Of a stretch of DNA of 64,000 nt, positions 48,627-60,700 are shown in pieces (the stretch's first letter is position 1; each line of letters opens with the position of its first letter). This DNA comes from Podochytrium sp. JEL0797 (Eukaryota > Chytridiomycota > Chytridiomycetes > Chytridiales > Chytriomycetaceae), in assembly GCA_027596195.1 (NCBI GenBank), contig JADGJG010000023.1, positions 1-64,000 of the forward strand, given 5' to 3'. Made by a program: the position numbers and the translations under genes. The notes under the pieces were generated by a model that saw nothing but the letters and a program-made list of their open reading frames with translations, made no database searches and was not told the DNA's origin.

Positions 48627-49388
48627 AAAAGGATAAGGGAGGGAGGTTGTGGGGGGGTTGGTTTTTTTTGATTTTGTCGCGAAAATATTTACATTCCTTA
48701 AAAAAGAAAAGATGTTTAAATTTTTTTTTGAATTTCCCCTCTCCTTTAAGTTCTCAAACTTCATATTTTTCCCACTCCCTTGAACATGAAAGTTGACGGA
48801 ATTATGAATGGAAAAACTAGAAAAGAACCCCCCCCCCCCACATCACGCTAAAAAAAATAAACTCACTCTTAGTTGGAGAAAGGGCTGCGCAGGGGACACC
48901 GCGAGGATGGAAAAACCTACTTGGCCCAAGAAGCTGTTTATGTTTTATAAACAGCTTTAAAATAGGTGGCATTGCCTCTTTTTCTTCGGGAGGGGGGCTC
49001 AATGACACCCATTTTTTTTCTCGTAAGACTGGGGTCAATCCCGTGATTTTTTCACGTGCCACCCTTTTGAAGGAAGGAATGTGAAGCAACCGACGCAAAG
49101 TGTTTCTCGAGTATTCCCTCCACGCCCGACTTTAATGTGCGCGCTGCGAACCTTTGCCAAAAGGAAAACGAATAGCTCTCCCCATTAAAACGACCATTTT
49201 TCTCTTTTATTCCATTTCTCCTTTTATTTATTACTTCTTATTAAGAATAAGAAACACATTCTAAAATCCCCAAAAAACACACACACATTTCACACAAGAA
49301 AAAACAACGAACAGCGAGACAAAATAAAGACATGAGGGAGGAGGTGTGAGAAAGTGAGAAAGAGAGGAGAAAAAACAAGAAATCCGAA
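48627..49388. other. 762-bp gap between two convergent genes
   Basis: AT-rich with homopolymer runs (T9, C11, A8). It holds one perfect 11-bp stem hairpin, AAGCTGTTTAT at 48931-48941 with its complement at 48947-48957, over a five-base loop. A second short palindrome (CGTGATTTTTTCACG) lies near 49040. No gene is visible; both 3' UTRs must be here. Confidence 0.4.
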
Positions 49389-52300
49389 TCAGACATGACT
49401 CCTGCGCAACCGATCCGCCAGCACAAACACTCCCAAGAAAATAACCCCAATCGCCAACATAAAGAGTCCATACTGTCGTGGCGTGAACCCGTCAAATTCG
49501 TTAAAGTACACACCGCCACCACTAATCAAACAGGAGTGGAATCAGCCAAAAAAAATTCAACGCATCAAAAGGAAAAAGGGATACGTACACGACATCAAAG
49601 ACAGTCCACACGACAAAAAACACGGGAATCTGGAGCAACGCGTCGTACCGTTGCAGACCCATGTTGATCCAGTAAACTTGTGCGAGGGCCGTAAAGACGG
49701 TGACGCCGGCAATCAGCCAAGCGTAGATGCTCTTGAACTGGTTGTCGCCGAGGAACGTGTTGGTCAAGAGATGGATGGTGCTCTGGGCGGACGAAGAAAA
49801 ACGTTAGCTCGTTATTGGTAGAAACCTTGAGTGAGAGCGTAAAACACCACATACCTTGGCAAACAAAGTACACGTAGTTCCCATCAGTCCCTTAAAAAGA
49901 CGAAAAAAAGATTCGTTAGTCACCCCCTTGTCACGCACAAAACAACCAAAATAATTACCCCCAACGCCGCATAACTCAACGGCAACCCAATCGTCACAAC
50001 CTTATCCCCTCCCCCAAACCGTCTCCTCAACCGCGGCACAACCTCAATCCTCCCCGCCCAATCCCACCACCGCCTCATCCCCCCGGGCAACGCGCGATAC
50101 ACCCGCTTCCACACCCCTTTGCCGTCCCCACTCCCAACACCACTACTCCCGCGACTAGGCCGATGCACCAACGTGGCTGAATTAAACCCCCCTTCCTCCA
50201 CCCCTTCCCCTACATACTTCCCATCCACAAAATGATGATTCGCATCCTCACTAGAAATCTCAAACCGCCTCCGCCCTGTAACCCCTTCCTTCCCCGCCTC
50301 CCCTTCCTCCTCCTCATCATCACCCCCCTTCAACCGCATCCGCATCATTGTCGGTGCCACACCCCCCTCCGCAACCACATCAATCCCAAGTCCAACCTCT
50401 CCGCCGGCCCGCAGCGGTGGTTGAGTCGGTGTTCCCACCATGGGACTAGGGTTCCCACTCCTGCTCGGGGTGGCGGATTGGGGGGTCGCTGTGCGAAAGA
50501 AACTGCTCATTCGTTGCACGGGATTCAAAGTATAAACTTGGTTGTACAGACGAGAGGTCCATTCGAGACCGGCAGCGGTGGTGCCCGTGGGGGGTGGAAT
50601 GTATGGGCTTGGTGGTGGTATGGAGGGTTGTTGAGTGGTGTTGGTAGTAGGTGGGTGTAAGAAAGTAGCAGTGGTGGTGGTTGTAGTGGTGGTTGTGATT
50701 GTGATTTCGGCCGCATTGGGGTCGCTGTTGTTTTCAGTGGGTGCAGTAGGGGTGGTGGTGGAGGTTGTAATGATGCTTGTGGTTGATGTGGGTGCGTCGG
50801 TGGGGAGGACGATGGGCACCATGTTTTTTTCGACAATGCAAATGAAGAGGAAGGTGGCGAGGATGCAGGCCATGGTGGCGGAGAGGAAAATGATGGTGGA
50901 GAGTTGTTTGAAGAGTTTGAGGAGCACGCAGAGGTTGTAGTCTGATTTTTTTGCGTTGAGAGCAAGAAGGGGGAGGGAAACGAGGAATTGTCACGACAAA
51001 TCACAAACCTGAAGAACTAACCCCCGCAAACACCACCGTCATGGAAGACCCACCCACAATAAACACTCCCCCCACCACGTCCTTCCACGTAAACTTTTCC
51101 TTATTAATCAACGGCGCCGCAATCACATTCACAACCAGCGAAATGGACCCCAACGGCGCCACGAGGGACTGCGGCGCGAATTGGAGTGCCGCAAAGTTGA
51201 GAAAGTTGGCGGATACGTAAATGATGAGACCGAGGACCCATATCTGGCCATGAGTGTGAGATTACGTAAGCCAGCAAAATAGTCGCAACCACCCACCCAC
51301 ACACCCAAACACACACACACACACACAAACAGAAAGAGAGGAGATAAAAAAAGAGAGAAAAACAAACTCACAGGATTCTTGATCAAATCCCCAAAATTCA
51401 AATTCTGCTGCAAATCCGGCGCCCCCGCAACCCCCTCCACGGGCGCCACCACAACCGTAATCGGCAAACTCTCCCCTTCCTTCTCCATCCCCGCCGCAGC
51501 AGCCGGTGCAGAAGAAGTTGTCCGAATCGTATTCACCGTTACGCGACGCGTGACTGTGTGTTCCGAGTCCCCCACAGCAGCAGCCGCGAGCCCCCCGCCG
51601 AGAGAATGGCGACGCAACATGTTGACCATTTCTTGGCGTTCTGAGGGGTCGAGTTGGAGGTCGGGGTCTTGGACGGCAAAGAGGGCGAGGTTGGCGGCGG
51701 CGTCGGCGGCGAGGATGGATTCGGGGTCCGTGGGGGGTGTGGAGGAGGTTGGTAAGGGGGAGGAGGATTGCGGTTTGGAGAAGAGGTTGTCCATTTTGAA
51801 AGTCGTGAGGTTGCGTTTGACTGAGTTGGCGAACGAGTTCGGGAATCTGTTGTGTATGGGTGTGTGAAAATGTCAGACGAGTATTCCCCCCTTGAGGTCA
51901 TCTGTAGTTTTGGCACACATACTTCAACGCGCCAATCCTCAATTTCACCATCTGCTCCTCCCTCTCCCTCTCCTCCTCCACCTTCTCCGCCCGCTTCCTC
52001 AACGCCAACTTTTGCAAATTCAACCCAATATTATTACAAGCCGCTCCAATCAACGTCACCACAATCCCAATCCACAAAGTCGACTGCTGAGGATCCGCCG
52101 CCAAACAAAACTGTGTCACCGCGTTCCCAACCGTACAAGCCGTCCCCGTTCCACACGTATCCACACTCCCAAACGCCGTACAAGTCGAAGTGAGCGGCCC
52201 GCCCGCGCAGCAGGCCACGCCTTCGGAAAAGGTGGGTAATTGGAGCGGGTTTGCGGGGGAGAAGAGGGCCGTGCTGTCAGGGCTGCAGGCGGATGCGATT

Positions 52301-52778
52301 GTGCAGAAGGACGAGTCGCAGAGTTGGGAGAGGTAGGTTTGTGGGTCTGTGAGGAGGAGGGATGGGTGTGTGGTTGTGGCGTTGGCGAGGATCGAGGGGA
52401 GGGTGGCGTTTTGGGCGAGGCGGCGGGTGACCCATTGGTATTGGGCGCAGTCGCTTGCTTTGGTGCAGACTTGGGCTGGGTTTGGGGTGGGACGGGGGGC
52501 AATCAATATGTTGTCAAATTCACCGAGCCGATTTCTAATTGTGGAGAAGGATGTGGGAGACAGTTGCACAACATACACACACCTGCGGCTACAGCAACGG
52601 TGCACACGTTCGCGATGCATAGGTATACGGATTGCTTCGCCACGCCTTGGTACGCTGTGGCAGCGAGGCAATCCGAGTCGGTTTGGCAGGTCACGGACAC
52701 GGAAGTCCCCGTAGCGCTTTGTGCCAGTGCGGCAGTGGCTAGTGCCAGCAGGAGTAGTATCCTGGGGATGGCGGTCAT
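49389..52778 (-). CDS. NIPA-type (DUF803) magnesium transporter with Cys-rich ectodomain
   Basis: Eight exons: 52778-52583, 52475-51923, 51846-51372, 51243-51009, 50941-49959, 49890-49855, 49782-49589 and 49521-49389, giving 934 residues. A signal peptide (IPRILLLLALATAALAQ) leads an ectodomain with about 16 Cys (residues 30-200). The NIPA membrane core follows in pieces: LWIGIVVTLIGAACNNIGLNLQK; IWVLGLIIYVSANFLNFAA, then LVAPLGSISLVVNVIAAPL; FLSATMACILATFLFICI; LSYAALGGLMGTTCTLFAK; and SIYAWLIAGVTVFTALAQVY, then FNEFDGF and the last helix. Two cytosolic or lumenal inserts (about 160 and 270 residues) split the core. NIPA proteins carry Mg2+ in animals, and fungal relatives are mostly untested. 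The Cys ectodomain fusion is unusual relative to human NIPA1-4. Confidence 0.85.
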
Positions 52779-53031
52779 CTAATCCACGTCTCGTGAGGTT
52801 GGGGAAAGCGAGGGAAGTGCGCGCTGTCGATTTCTTTTTTGAGGGACCGACAAACTTCTCGAAGTCCTCTCCTCTCTTCGAAATCATCTTCTTTTTCAAA
52901 AACAAAAACCAAGACCATTCCGTTTCCTCGATTCTCTCCGTTCCTCAGCTCGCATATCTATCAGGGGCAAGCACGCACGCCAATGAAATTTTCAATCAAT
53001 ATTTTTGATTAAAAAACAAAAAACTCGCTCC

Positions 53032-53987
<956 letters not shown>

Positions 53988-54100
53988 GGCGGAGTGAGGA
54001 GATTGGGAAAAAAACAAAAAAAAAACAAACACAAGATTTTGTTGCAACTTTCGATTCCAACACAACACAAACAGAAACAGAGAAACTAAAGGCGTGGTTA

Positions 54101-55042
54101 TTAAAACATGAAAGGATCGGACGAGTCGTTGAGCAAAGAGGCGAGCGGGTCAGATCCGAAATCAACTGGGTTCGGGGCGTGTCCGAAACAGGGACGATCG
54201 TGAGAATCGAGAACTCGGAAACAAAAAGACACTGGCTTACGGGTATCAAAGTCACTGGAAGCATCGCGCGTGGCGCTGGCGGGCATCAGCTCGGGCTCTG
54301 TGTCAAAGTCGCTAATGTCGCCCAGATCGCGCACGGGGAAGGCGTCGCACATGCGCACGGTCGTGAGCGAAGCGAGGTCGAGCGGGGCGGCAATGTCGAA
54401 TGCTGGTCGGGAGGTTAATAGAAGTAGTGGGGGCACTCAAGTAGAGGGATACTCACGCAACGGACAGATCGGGTCGATGGGGGCATATTCAATATCAACG
54501 ATGGCGGGGGCGGCGGGCGGATCGGCAACAACTACAGGGGCGTGTTGCGCGAGTGTCTGTTGCTGCTGTGGCAGTGTGCGCACGCGCGTAGATTTGCGGG
54601 ACGAGGCGGCTCGTTGCAGCGGCGTCTTTTTTTCGGACGAAGCGACAGCGTTGTCGTTGAACACAGCGAGACGCGTGGCGGGGCGAACAGAGCCAAGGCG
54701 TGGCTGTGTTGGCTTTGCGGCTGAGGAGCGTTGTTTGGGAAGAGGCGTTTTGTTGGTGATGTCGCCAAGGGCGAGGATGCGTGGATTGGCTGCCTTGAAA
54801 GTGGAGTGTTTGGCGTCTGTAAATAGTAGTGTTTGAAGTGTTTGAAGTGCGTGAGTAGTAGTAGGTGTGTAGTAGTAGCAGTAGTAGTGGAGTGCGTGAG
54901 TGTGTGGTGAAAAGAGAATGTGTTCAACTGTGTTCTACTCACTCATCACTCCGCCCTTCCCCAGTGGCGTCTTGGCTGCAAGGCTGCTGCTCGCCCCCGC
55001 GTTCTCTTGCTGTCCAACAACGCGGTGTTGGTTGAGAAACAT
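54101..55042 (-). CDS. Securin-like anaphase inhibitor (candidate), 228 aa
   Basis: Exons 55042-54943, 54816-54457, 54402-54241 and 54165-54101. Features: a QQENAG stretch near the N-terminus reminiscent of a KEN box but without the Lys; [14 protein letters not shown], a destruction-box-like ALGDITN element (about residues 46-59); basic Ser/Thr/Gln-rich middle; and [18 protein letters not shown] (about 140-157), which resembles the separase pseudosubstrate segment of securins (human EIEKFFPFNPLDFESFDL). An acidic, Asp/Ser-rich tail ends DSSDPFMF. Size is close to human securin (202). Securins inhibit separase and are destroyed by APC/C at anaphase. Securins evolve quickly and are often missed by homology, so this is inferred from the order of motifs. 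It is head to head with NUFIP1. Confidence 0.5.
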
Positions 55043-55066
55043 TGAATTTTTGTTTTTTTCGACAGA
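55043..55066. promoter_or_regulatory. 24-bp divergent start-codon interval, securin-like / NUFIP1
   Basis: The shortest of five such gaps. It is T-rich and ends TTTTTTTCGACAG just before A-ATG, which looks like a 3' splice site. The NUFIP1 message may therefore have a 5' UTR intron whose first exon lies inside the securin-like gene. Confidence 0.5.
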
Positions 55067-56519
55067 ATGTCTTCGCGCCCACCAGGAGGTTTCCGCCGCC
55101 CTCCACCGCCGTCAAACTCAAACACCCCACCCAACCAATACCAATACCAACAACAACACGTTACATCAACCCCACCCCCACCCCCACCCCCGCGAACCCA
55201 CCTGCCCGTTCCTCGCACCCACTCTCTCCCCGCACGTCCCCACCAACTCCCACCCGCGCCCCAACCCGCGAGACCACACCAACAACAGCAGCAACAACAG
55301 CAAAAACCCATCTTCATCCCATCCCAGCTATCAGACCGAAACTGCTCCTTCTGTCCCCAAGAGTTTGACTCGGAACCCCTGTTGAACCAACACGTCAAAA
55401 CGCAACACGTGAGCTGCAACTTTTGTCTGTTTAATGGCACGCGGGACGCGTTGAATGCCCATTATGATGTGAAGCATCCGGGGAAAGCGTAAGTTCGTTG
55501 TGGGTTCTTGGCGCGAGTATTCCTTGATCATCGTTCGTCGCATCTCATCACGTACTCCCATCAACACATTACAGTCCCGTTCTCAAAACAAAAGTCGAAG
55601 ACCCCGCCGAAATCGCCGCCTGGATCGCTGAACGCAAGAAAAAGTATCCCACAGAAGCCACAGTGGAACAAAAGGTACCCCCCCCCCTCTTTCTCACTCT
55701 CTCTAAACTCCCCCACCCAGAAACTCGCCAAAGAGCAAAAACTAGATTCAGGCATGATCCTCCAAACCCGTACGAGCGTCAAACGCAACCACTCCTCCCG
55801 CAACACGGGCGACGCCGACGCCGACGCGCTTCTTTCAGATGACGAAATGGACGATGACGATGAAGAAGAAGAAGGCGCGATTGGTGGTGGTGCCGATGGA
55901 TCCTCGTCACGCCCGCCACCGCAGAAAAAGAAACAGTTTCCGTGCAAGTACTTTGCGTCTGGGAAGTGCAAGAACGGGGCTGCGTGTCCGTTCTTGCATA
56001 TTAAGGAGGCGGTGGTGTTGAAGGTGGATCGGCCTGCGTTGGGTGGGGGGAAGAGGAGGAATTTGAGGAGTATGGTGAGGAAGCCCTCCCCTGTTTTTTG
56101 CATGCTGCGTGTGTATCTTTTTTTCTTGTCCGATTCTAAGTCGCCCAAAATCCTTCTCTCTCTTTTTGAACCCGTAGTTGCTCGAAACGCAAGTCAGGAG
56201 ACAAAACAATATCATTTTGCAGTGCATTCGGTTTCTTTTGAGGGATGGGAGTTTGATGGGTGATGGGAATCGGAGTGGGAGTGGGAGCGGGGTTGTGGTT
56301 AGAGATGCGGGCGATGATGCTGCTGCTGCTGCGTTACCCCCAACATCAGCAGCACCGGCAGGGGAGAAAGATGGTGGCGCGGAGGGTGGAGCGCCCGACG
56401 TTGTTGTTGCTGGTGATGAGGGAATGGTCGATGCGGAGAAAAGTGACGCAGTGTCTTCAGAAAAGTGTTTGGTATCGGGTTCAGGACGGGTAGTAGAGCA
56501 TGTGGAAATGAGACAGTGA
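55067..56519 (+). CDS. NUFIP1: NUFIP1-like box C/D snoRNP assembly factor
   Basis: Exons 55067-55488, 55575-55674, 55721-56074 and 56178-56519 give 405 residues. The N-terminus is Pro/Gln-rich. Two C2H2-like fingers follow: CSFCPQEF...HVKTQH and CNFC...HYDVKH (about residues 105-135). The NUFIP1 signature is DPAEIAAWIAERKKKYPT, then KLAKEQKLDSG. An acidic stretch and a basic CCCH finger (CKYFASGKCKNGAACPFLH) come next, followed by LLETQVRRQNNIILQCIRFLL, the usual end helix of the family. NUFIP1 bridges 15.5K/Snu13 and the R2TP complex in snoRNP assembly. The 46-nt intron 2 is the shortest in the window. Confidence 0.88.
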
Positions 56520-56567
56520 TGGATTTTTCTATTTTGTTTGTTGTTCCGTTTTCTCCTGTTTCCCTTT

Positions 56568-57603
56568 TCATCGTTTCGACGACACTTGCAACCCAAACTT
56601 TTCGATATCCTTTGTCGCGATATCCAACACGACTTTAATCGCTCCTTGGCTCTTGACGCGTGTGACTGAATTTTTTTCATGTTCATTAATATCAACACAC
56701 CCTCGTTCTCTCTCACCTTCACGTCCTTTCGCCTGCGCCACAAAATTGTGATCCAGGTACTCGGGTAACCGCCCCGTGACCCAGGACAAGATTTCGTGGA
56801 AGGGCGAGGTGGCGAGGGGGACTACGGTTGGTATGTAGAGGACGTGTCTTTGGAATAGAGGGGAAAGGAGGTTTTTGGGGGTTAGGAATGGGTTACTTTT
56901 TTTGGGGGGGGGGTTGCCGTAGCGTTTTCCGTGCCCCATCTCGACTTTCGTTTCGCGATCCGATCCCTCGTTCATAACGTGTCCGGGTAGAATCCTCGCA
57001 AAACAAAGACCCCCCACCCAAAAAAAAACGCGTCTTGCTTTTTTCCAAACTCACCTCCCCGCCGTCATCGGCACCCTCACAGCCCCATACCCCCTCACCA
57101 CATCCCTCCCCAACTCATCCAACCCATACACACACACCACAATCTGCGGCCACCCGAACGCATTCGTGGCCTTGAACGCGACGTCTACAGGGAAATTCCA
57201 CACACATGTGCGCGCGACGGTGCCGGAAGAGTACATTTGTTGGGAGAAGGTTGCGGAGGTGGATGTGCGAGACATTTGGGTGAGGCCGTCTTCGAGGCCG
57301 GAGAGGACTGTCTTTTTGGGTGGGGGGGTGAGATGGGTGTGGGTTTGGAGGAGAGGGGTGGTTTATTACCCAGTCTGGGCCGTATTTGAAGTTGTATTTG
57401 CAGTAGAGGTTGTCATAGGTGGGATACTATGTGTTTTGTGTTGATGAGCATGTTTTTGTTTGTGTTTTGTTTACACCTCGGCAAAACACGCCGAGCGCGC
57501 GTTTTGGGTCGAGAAAGGATCGCGATCTGGCGAAGAGTCGGGGGAGTGTACTTACGAGAGCTGATTCGATCTGGCCAATGGCAGAGACGGAGAAGAAACT
57601 CAT
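56568..57603 (-). CDS. B9D1: B9 domain-containing protein 1 (ciliary transition zone)
   Basis: Exons 57603-57556, 57426-57370, 57311-57055, 56847-56717 and 56665-56568 give 196 residues (human 204). The B9 domain covers almost the whole protein: [93 protein letters not shown], and [13 protein letters not shown]9D1 works with MKS1 and B9D2 in the MKS module of the transition zone, where the flagellum meets the basal body. This gene is the clearest evidence that the organism builds a flagellum. It converges on NUFIP1 with 48 bp between stops. Confidence 0.95.
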
Positions 57604-57794
57604 GTGGGACCCGCGCGAAATTTGGATTTTGACAGGTCTTTTTTTTGGTTGACAGTTTGTTCTGATTTTTGAGGTTGCATAAGAATCACTACTTCTTTTC
57701 CCCGTTCTCATTAACCTTTTTTTTCCCCTTTCTCATTGTAAAAAATAATAAAAAATACACACTCCCCCTTCCAACCCCATACAAACACACAAAA

Positions 57795-60700
57795 CTATAA
57801 CTCTTTCGGAGTTTCCACCAACAATGGCGCCCCAGCAACCAAACTCCTCGACAGCTCGCGCAGCGATTCCACGGATGGCGAAGAGTGTGGGAAGAAGGAC
57901 AACAGGTACAAAAACAGCGAGATCCAGTTGGCCAGGGTTGGCGGCCATTGGCGGTGTCGCGGGCTCCATAGGGAGGACGGGGCCAGGTCAATGAAGAGAG
58001 GGCGTTTGAGGATCCCACTGGAAAGGCAGGGAATTTTTAGAGGTTTTGAAATGTCTTGACAAGGGGGGGAATCGGTTTACCAGAACAACAGGCCCGCGAG
58101 TTGAAGATAGTCGGCTGCTTGCTCGCGCGTTCCAAAGTAAATCAAGTCTTCCACAATGTGCATGTATCGGAAATAGAGTTCGGCTGCCTTTTCATTTCCT
58201 TGGTGCTGATTTTTTTACAATGAGAGTTAGAGAGAGCGAAAGGAAGGGAAGAAATAAAAAACTCACATTATTGGCTTCCGTACTCGCATCCACCAACACG
58301 TTGAAGACGGATTCGTTCGCGTTGATTTCTCTCAACAACCGAATGATTTGACCCTCCAGAACAATATAAGAATGCCGCGAGCCCGTTGCAACCTTTTTTG
58401 TGGTTTCATGAGTGCATTTAATTTTGGAATCTGTTTTTGCAATAAACACTGATTTCTCCTCACCTGGAACTGCGTCAAATGGCCAAAGCTCAACTTCAAC
58501 ACCACCCAATACTTTTCACTCGGCCTCTTTTTGTTGTAGACTGTGATTTGCTCCACGATATACTTCTCCTGTTGATTTCAAAAACAAATGGAGTCAGAAC
58601 AAGACAAAGACCAAAGCAACAACTCACCCTACGCAACACATCAATATCCTTCATCAACGCACTCATCACCGGAAACACACGAATCACCCGCGACTGATCC
58701 ACATCCACAACAGCCGAACAATTCTGCGTCCTCCGCACCGAAGGAATCACCGACGGAACCGCCGTATCCGACTCCCCACCCCCAACAATATCAACCCCAA
58801 AATACATGGAATCGTTCAACACTTCGAAATCCAACGAATCCGCCAACAAATTCTCAATCCGCAATGTGGCCACAGGTTCGGCAAACTTGATCTCCCATCC
58901 TTCCTTTTCCGATTCCTCCACCACCGAGGCGCGCTCTCCACCACCACCATTTGCGGCTTCTCGTCGACGAATCTTGCCCGTAAAGATCACTTCCTGCGTA
59001 GGCAAGTAGATTTGCGGGCGTCGACACGTGGCCCGCAAGTAAATCGTCTTTTGGTAATCCTTAACCAACCGACAATTCACAGAAACCTCAATCAGCTTCT
59101 CATCCGCCACATTCGCGGTCGTCAAATCCATCTTGGCGCGCACCTCGTCGTCCCCTAATGAAGGTCGATACCGCAAAAACACGCGCATATTCGACTCGGG
59201 TTGCACAATCACGCTGCGAAACACTTTGGCCGCCGACCGCGAGAGCGAAAAGATGAGTTCGGTGGGGTCGTTGGACTTGAGGTTCGCCTTGATGAAAAAC
59301 TCGAGGGGCACGCTCTCATGGTTGTTGATGATGATGGACCGGGCCGTGTACTCCATATCGTAGTACAACCCGTTCATGGTAATAACGTCGTTGCTGAGTC
59401 CTTCGTTGGCCAGTGGATCCAAGCCAGCCACAATCACGTCAAACACGTTGATGGTTTCGGAAGTCGACTGAGATGGAACCATGGGAGGAACCTGAGCAAC
59501 TTGTCCGAGACCCGCTGTTCGGCGAAGATTCTGCTTTCCCACCACCGCCATGGACGTTCGAATGATTTTCGAGTCGAGCGGGTTCTCGAGGTTGTCAATG
59601 ATAATGTACGTTGAGAACATACCACGCACACTCGTCACAAAGTTGAAGTTGATGGAATTGCTGGCCGTGCCCGTGTTGCGACCGTCCAGCGTCCCGTCCG
59701 CCCGGCTGATCAACAGCCAAGACCGATCGCTCTCAGACAACGTTCGGATTTTGTACGACACGCGATCGTTGGTGACGTTCTCGAGCACGATGCGCTTCGT
59801 GACAATGGCGGTGGAGATGTCTTGTTGCCCGAGGTCCAGTTCAAAGAGACCACCCGGCTCGGAGCTCTGCTGCGGGGAATCCGAAATCCGCTTGCACCCT
59901 CGAAGGTTCAGCAAATATCCGGTGCTTTTCCTCCTGTAACAAGAACACGTTTCAATACACGCAGCCCGGCTTCGCAAAAAATGTACTCACGCAACATGAC
60001 CCGAAAAATCAGACCTCGCCGACTGCGTATACGAAACCTTGTCAATCGCGCCGCTCACATTCGAATTCGGGAACGACATGTTGTCCGAAACCGATACCTC
60101 ATCATCCAAGCTTTGGGGCTCGTCAAACGACTCGTCTTGCTCCGACCCGAGATTGTCGGTGATCCCATCGAGCGACTCCGACATGGAATCATTTATTTGC
60201 TCGCCGTCCACATGCCGCGCCGCAGAGAGCGCTTCGAGGGTATTGCTGTACGTGATGGCGCTCTCGGTGATGGAAATCTGGACGGTTTGGAAGAAGCTGT
60301 TGATTGAGTTGGTGTCGTAAATGTGCAGCTTGACGGAATCCGAAATGCCTCCAATGTTTGACTTGAGCAGCGTCACAGACAACATTAGCTGCGAGCCGGG
60401 CTCCACCGTGCCCTCGTTTTCGGAACCGAGCGGCGAAATCTCAAACAGGTTCGTGCCGAGTGGGAACTCGAGGGGGTAGTCGATGGCGACACGGAAGCTC
60501 AAGGGAAAGAAGCGGGAGTGGTTGATCAACGTGATTTGCTTCACTTGGTGATGTTGAGGGCTGAGAGGTTCCAGAGACTCGACGGGGAAGCACGTGAACT
60601 TGATGCGCTTGTCGCTGACGGCGAACGTGGGACCTTCGACGATCGTGCAGCGTAGGGGTATATATTGGGTCATTCGCTTCGGCGCAGAAGCCATGGTAGT

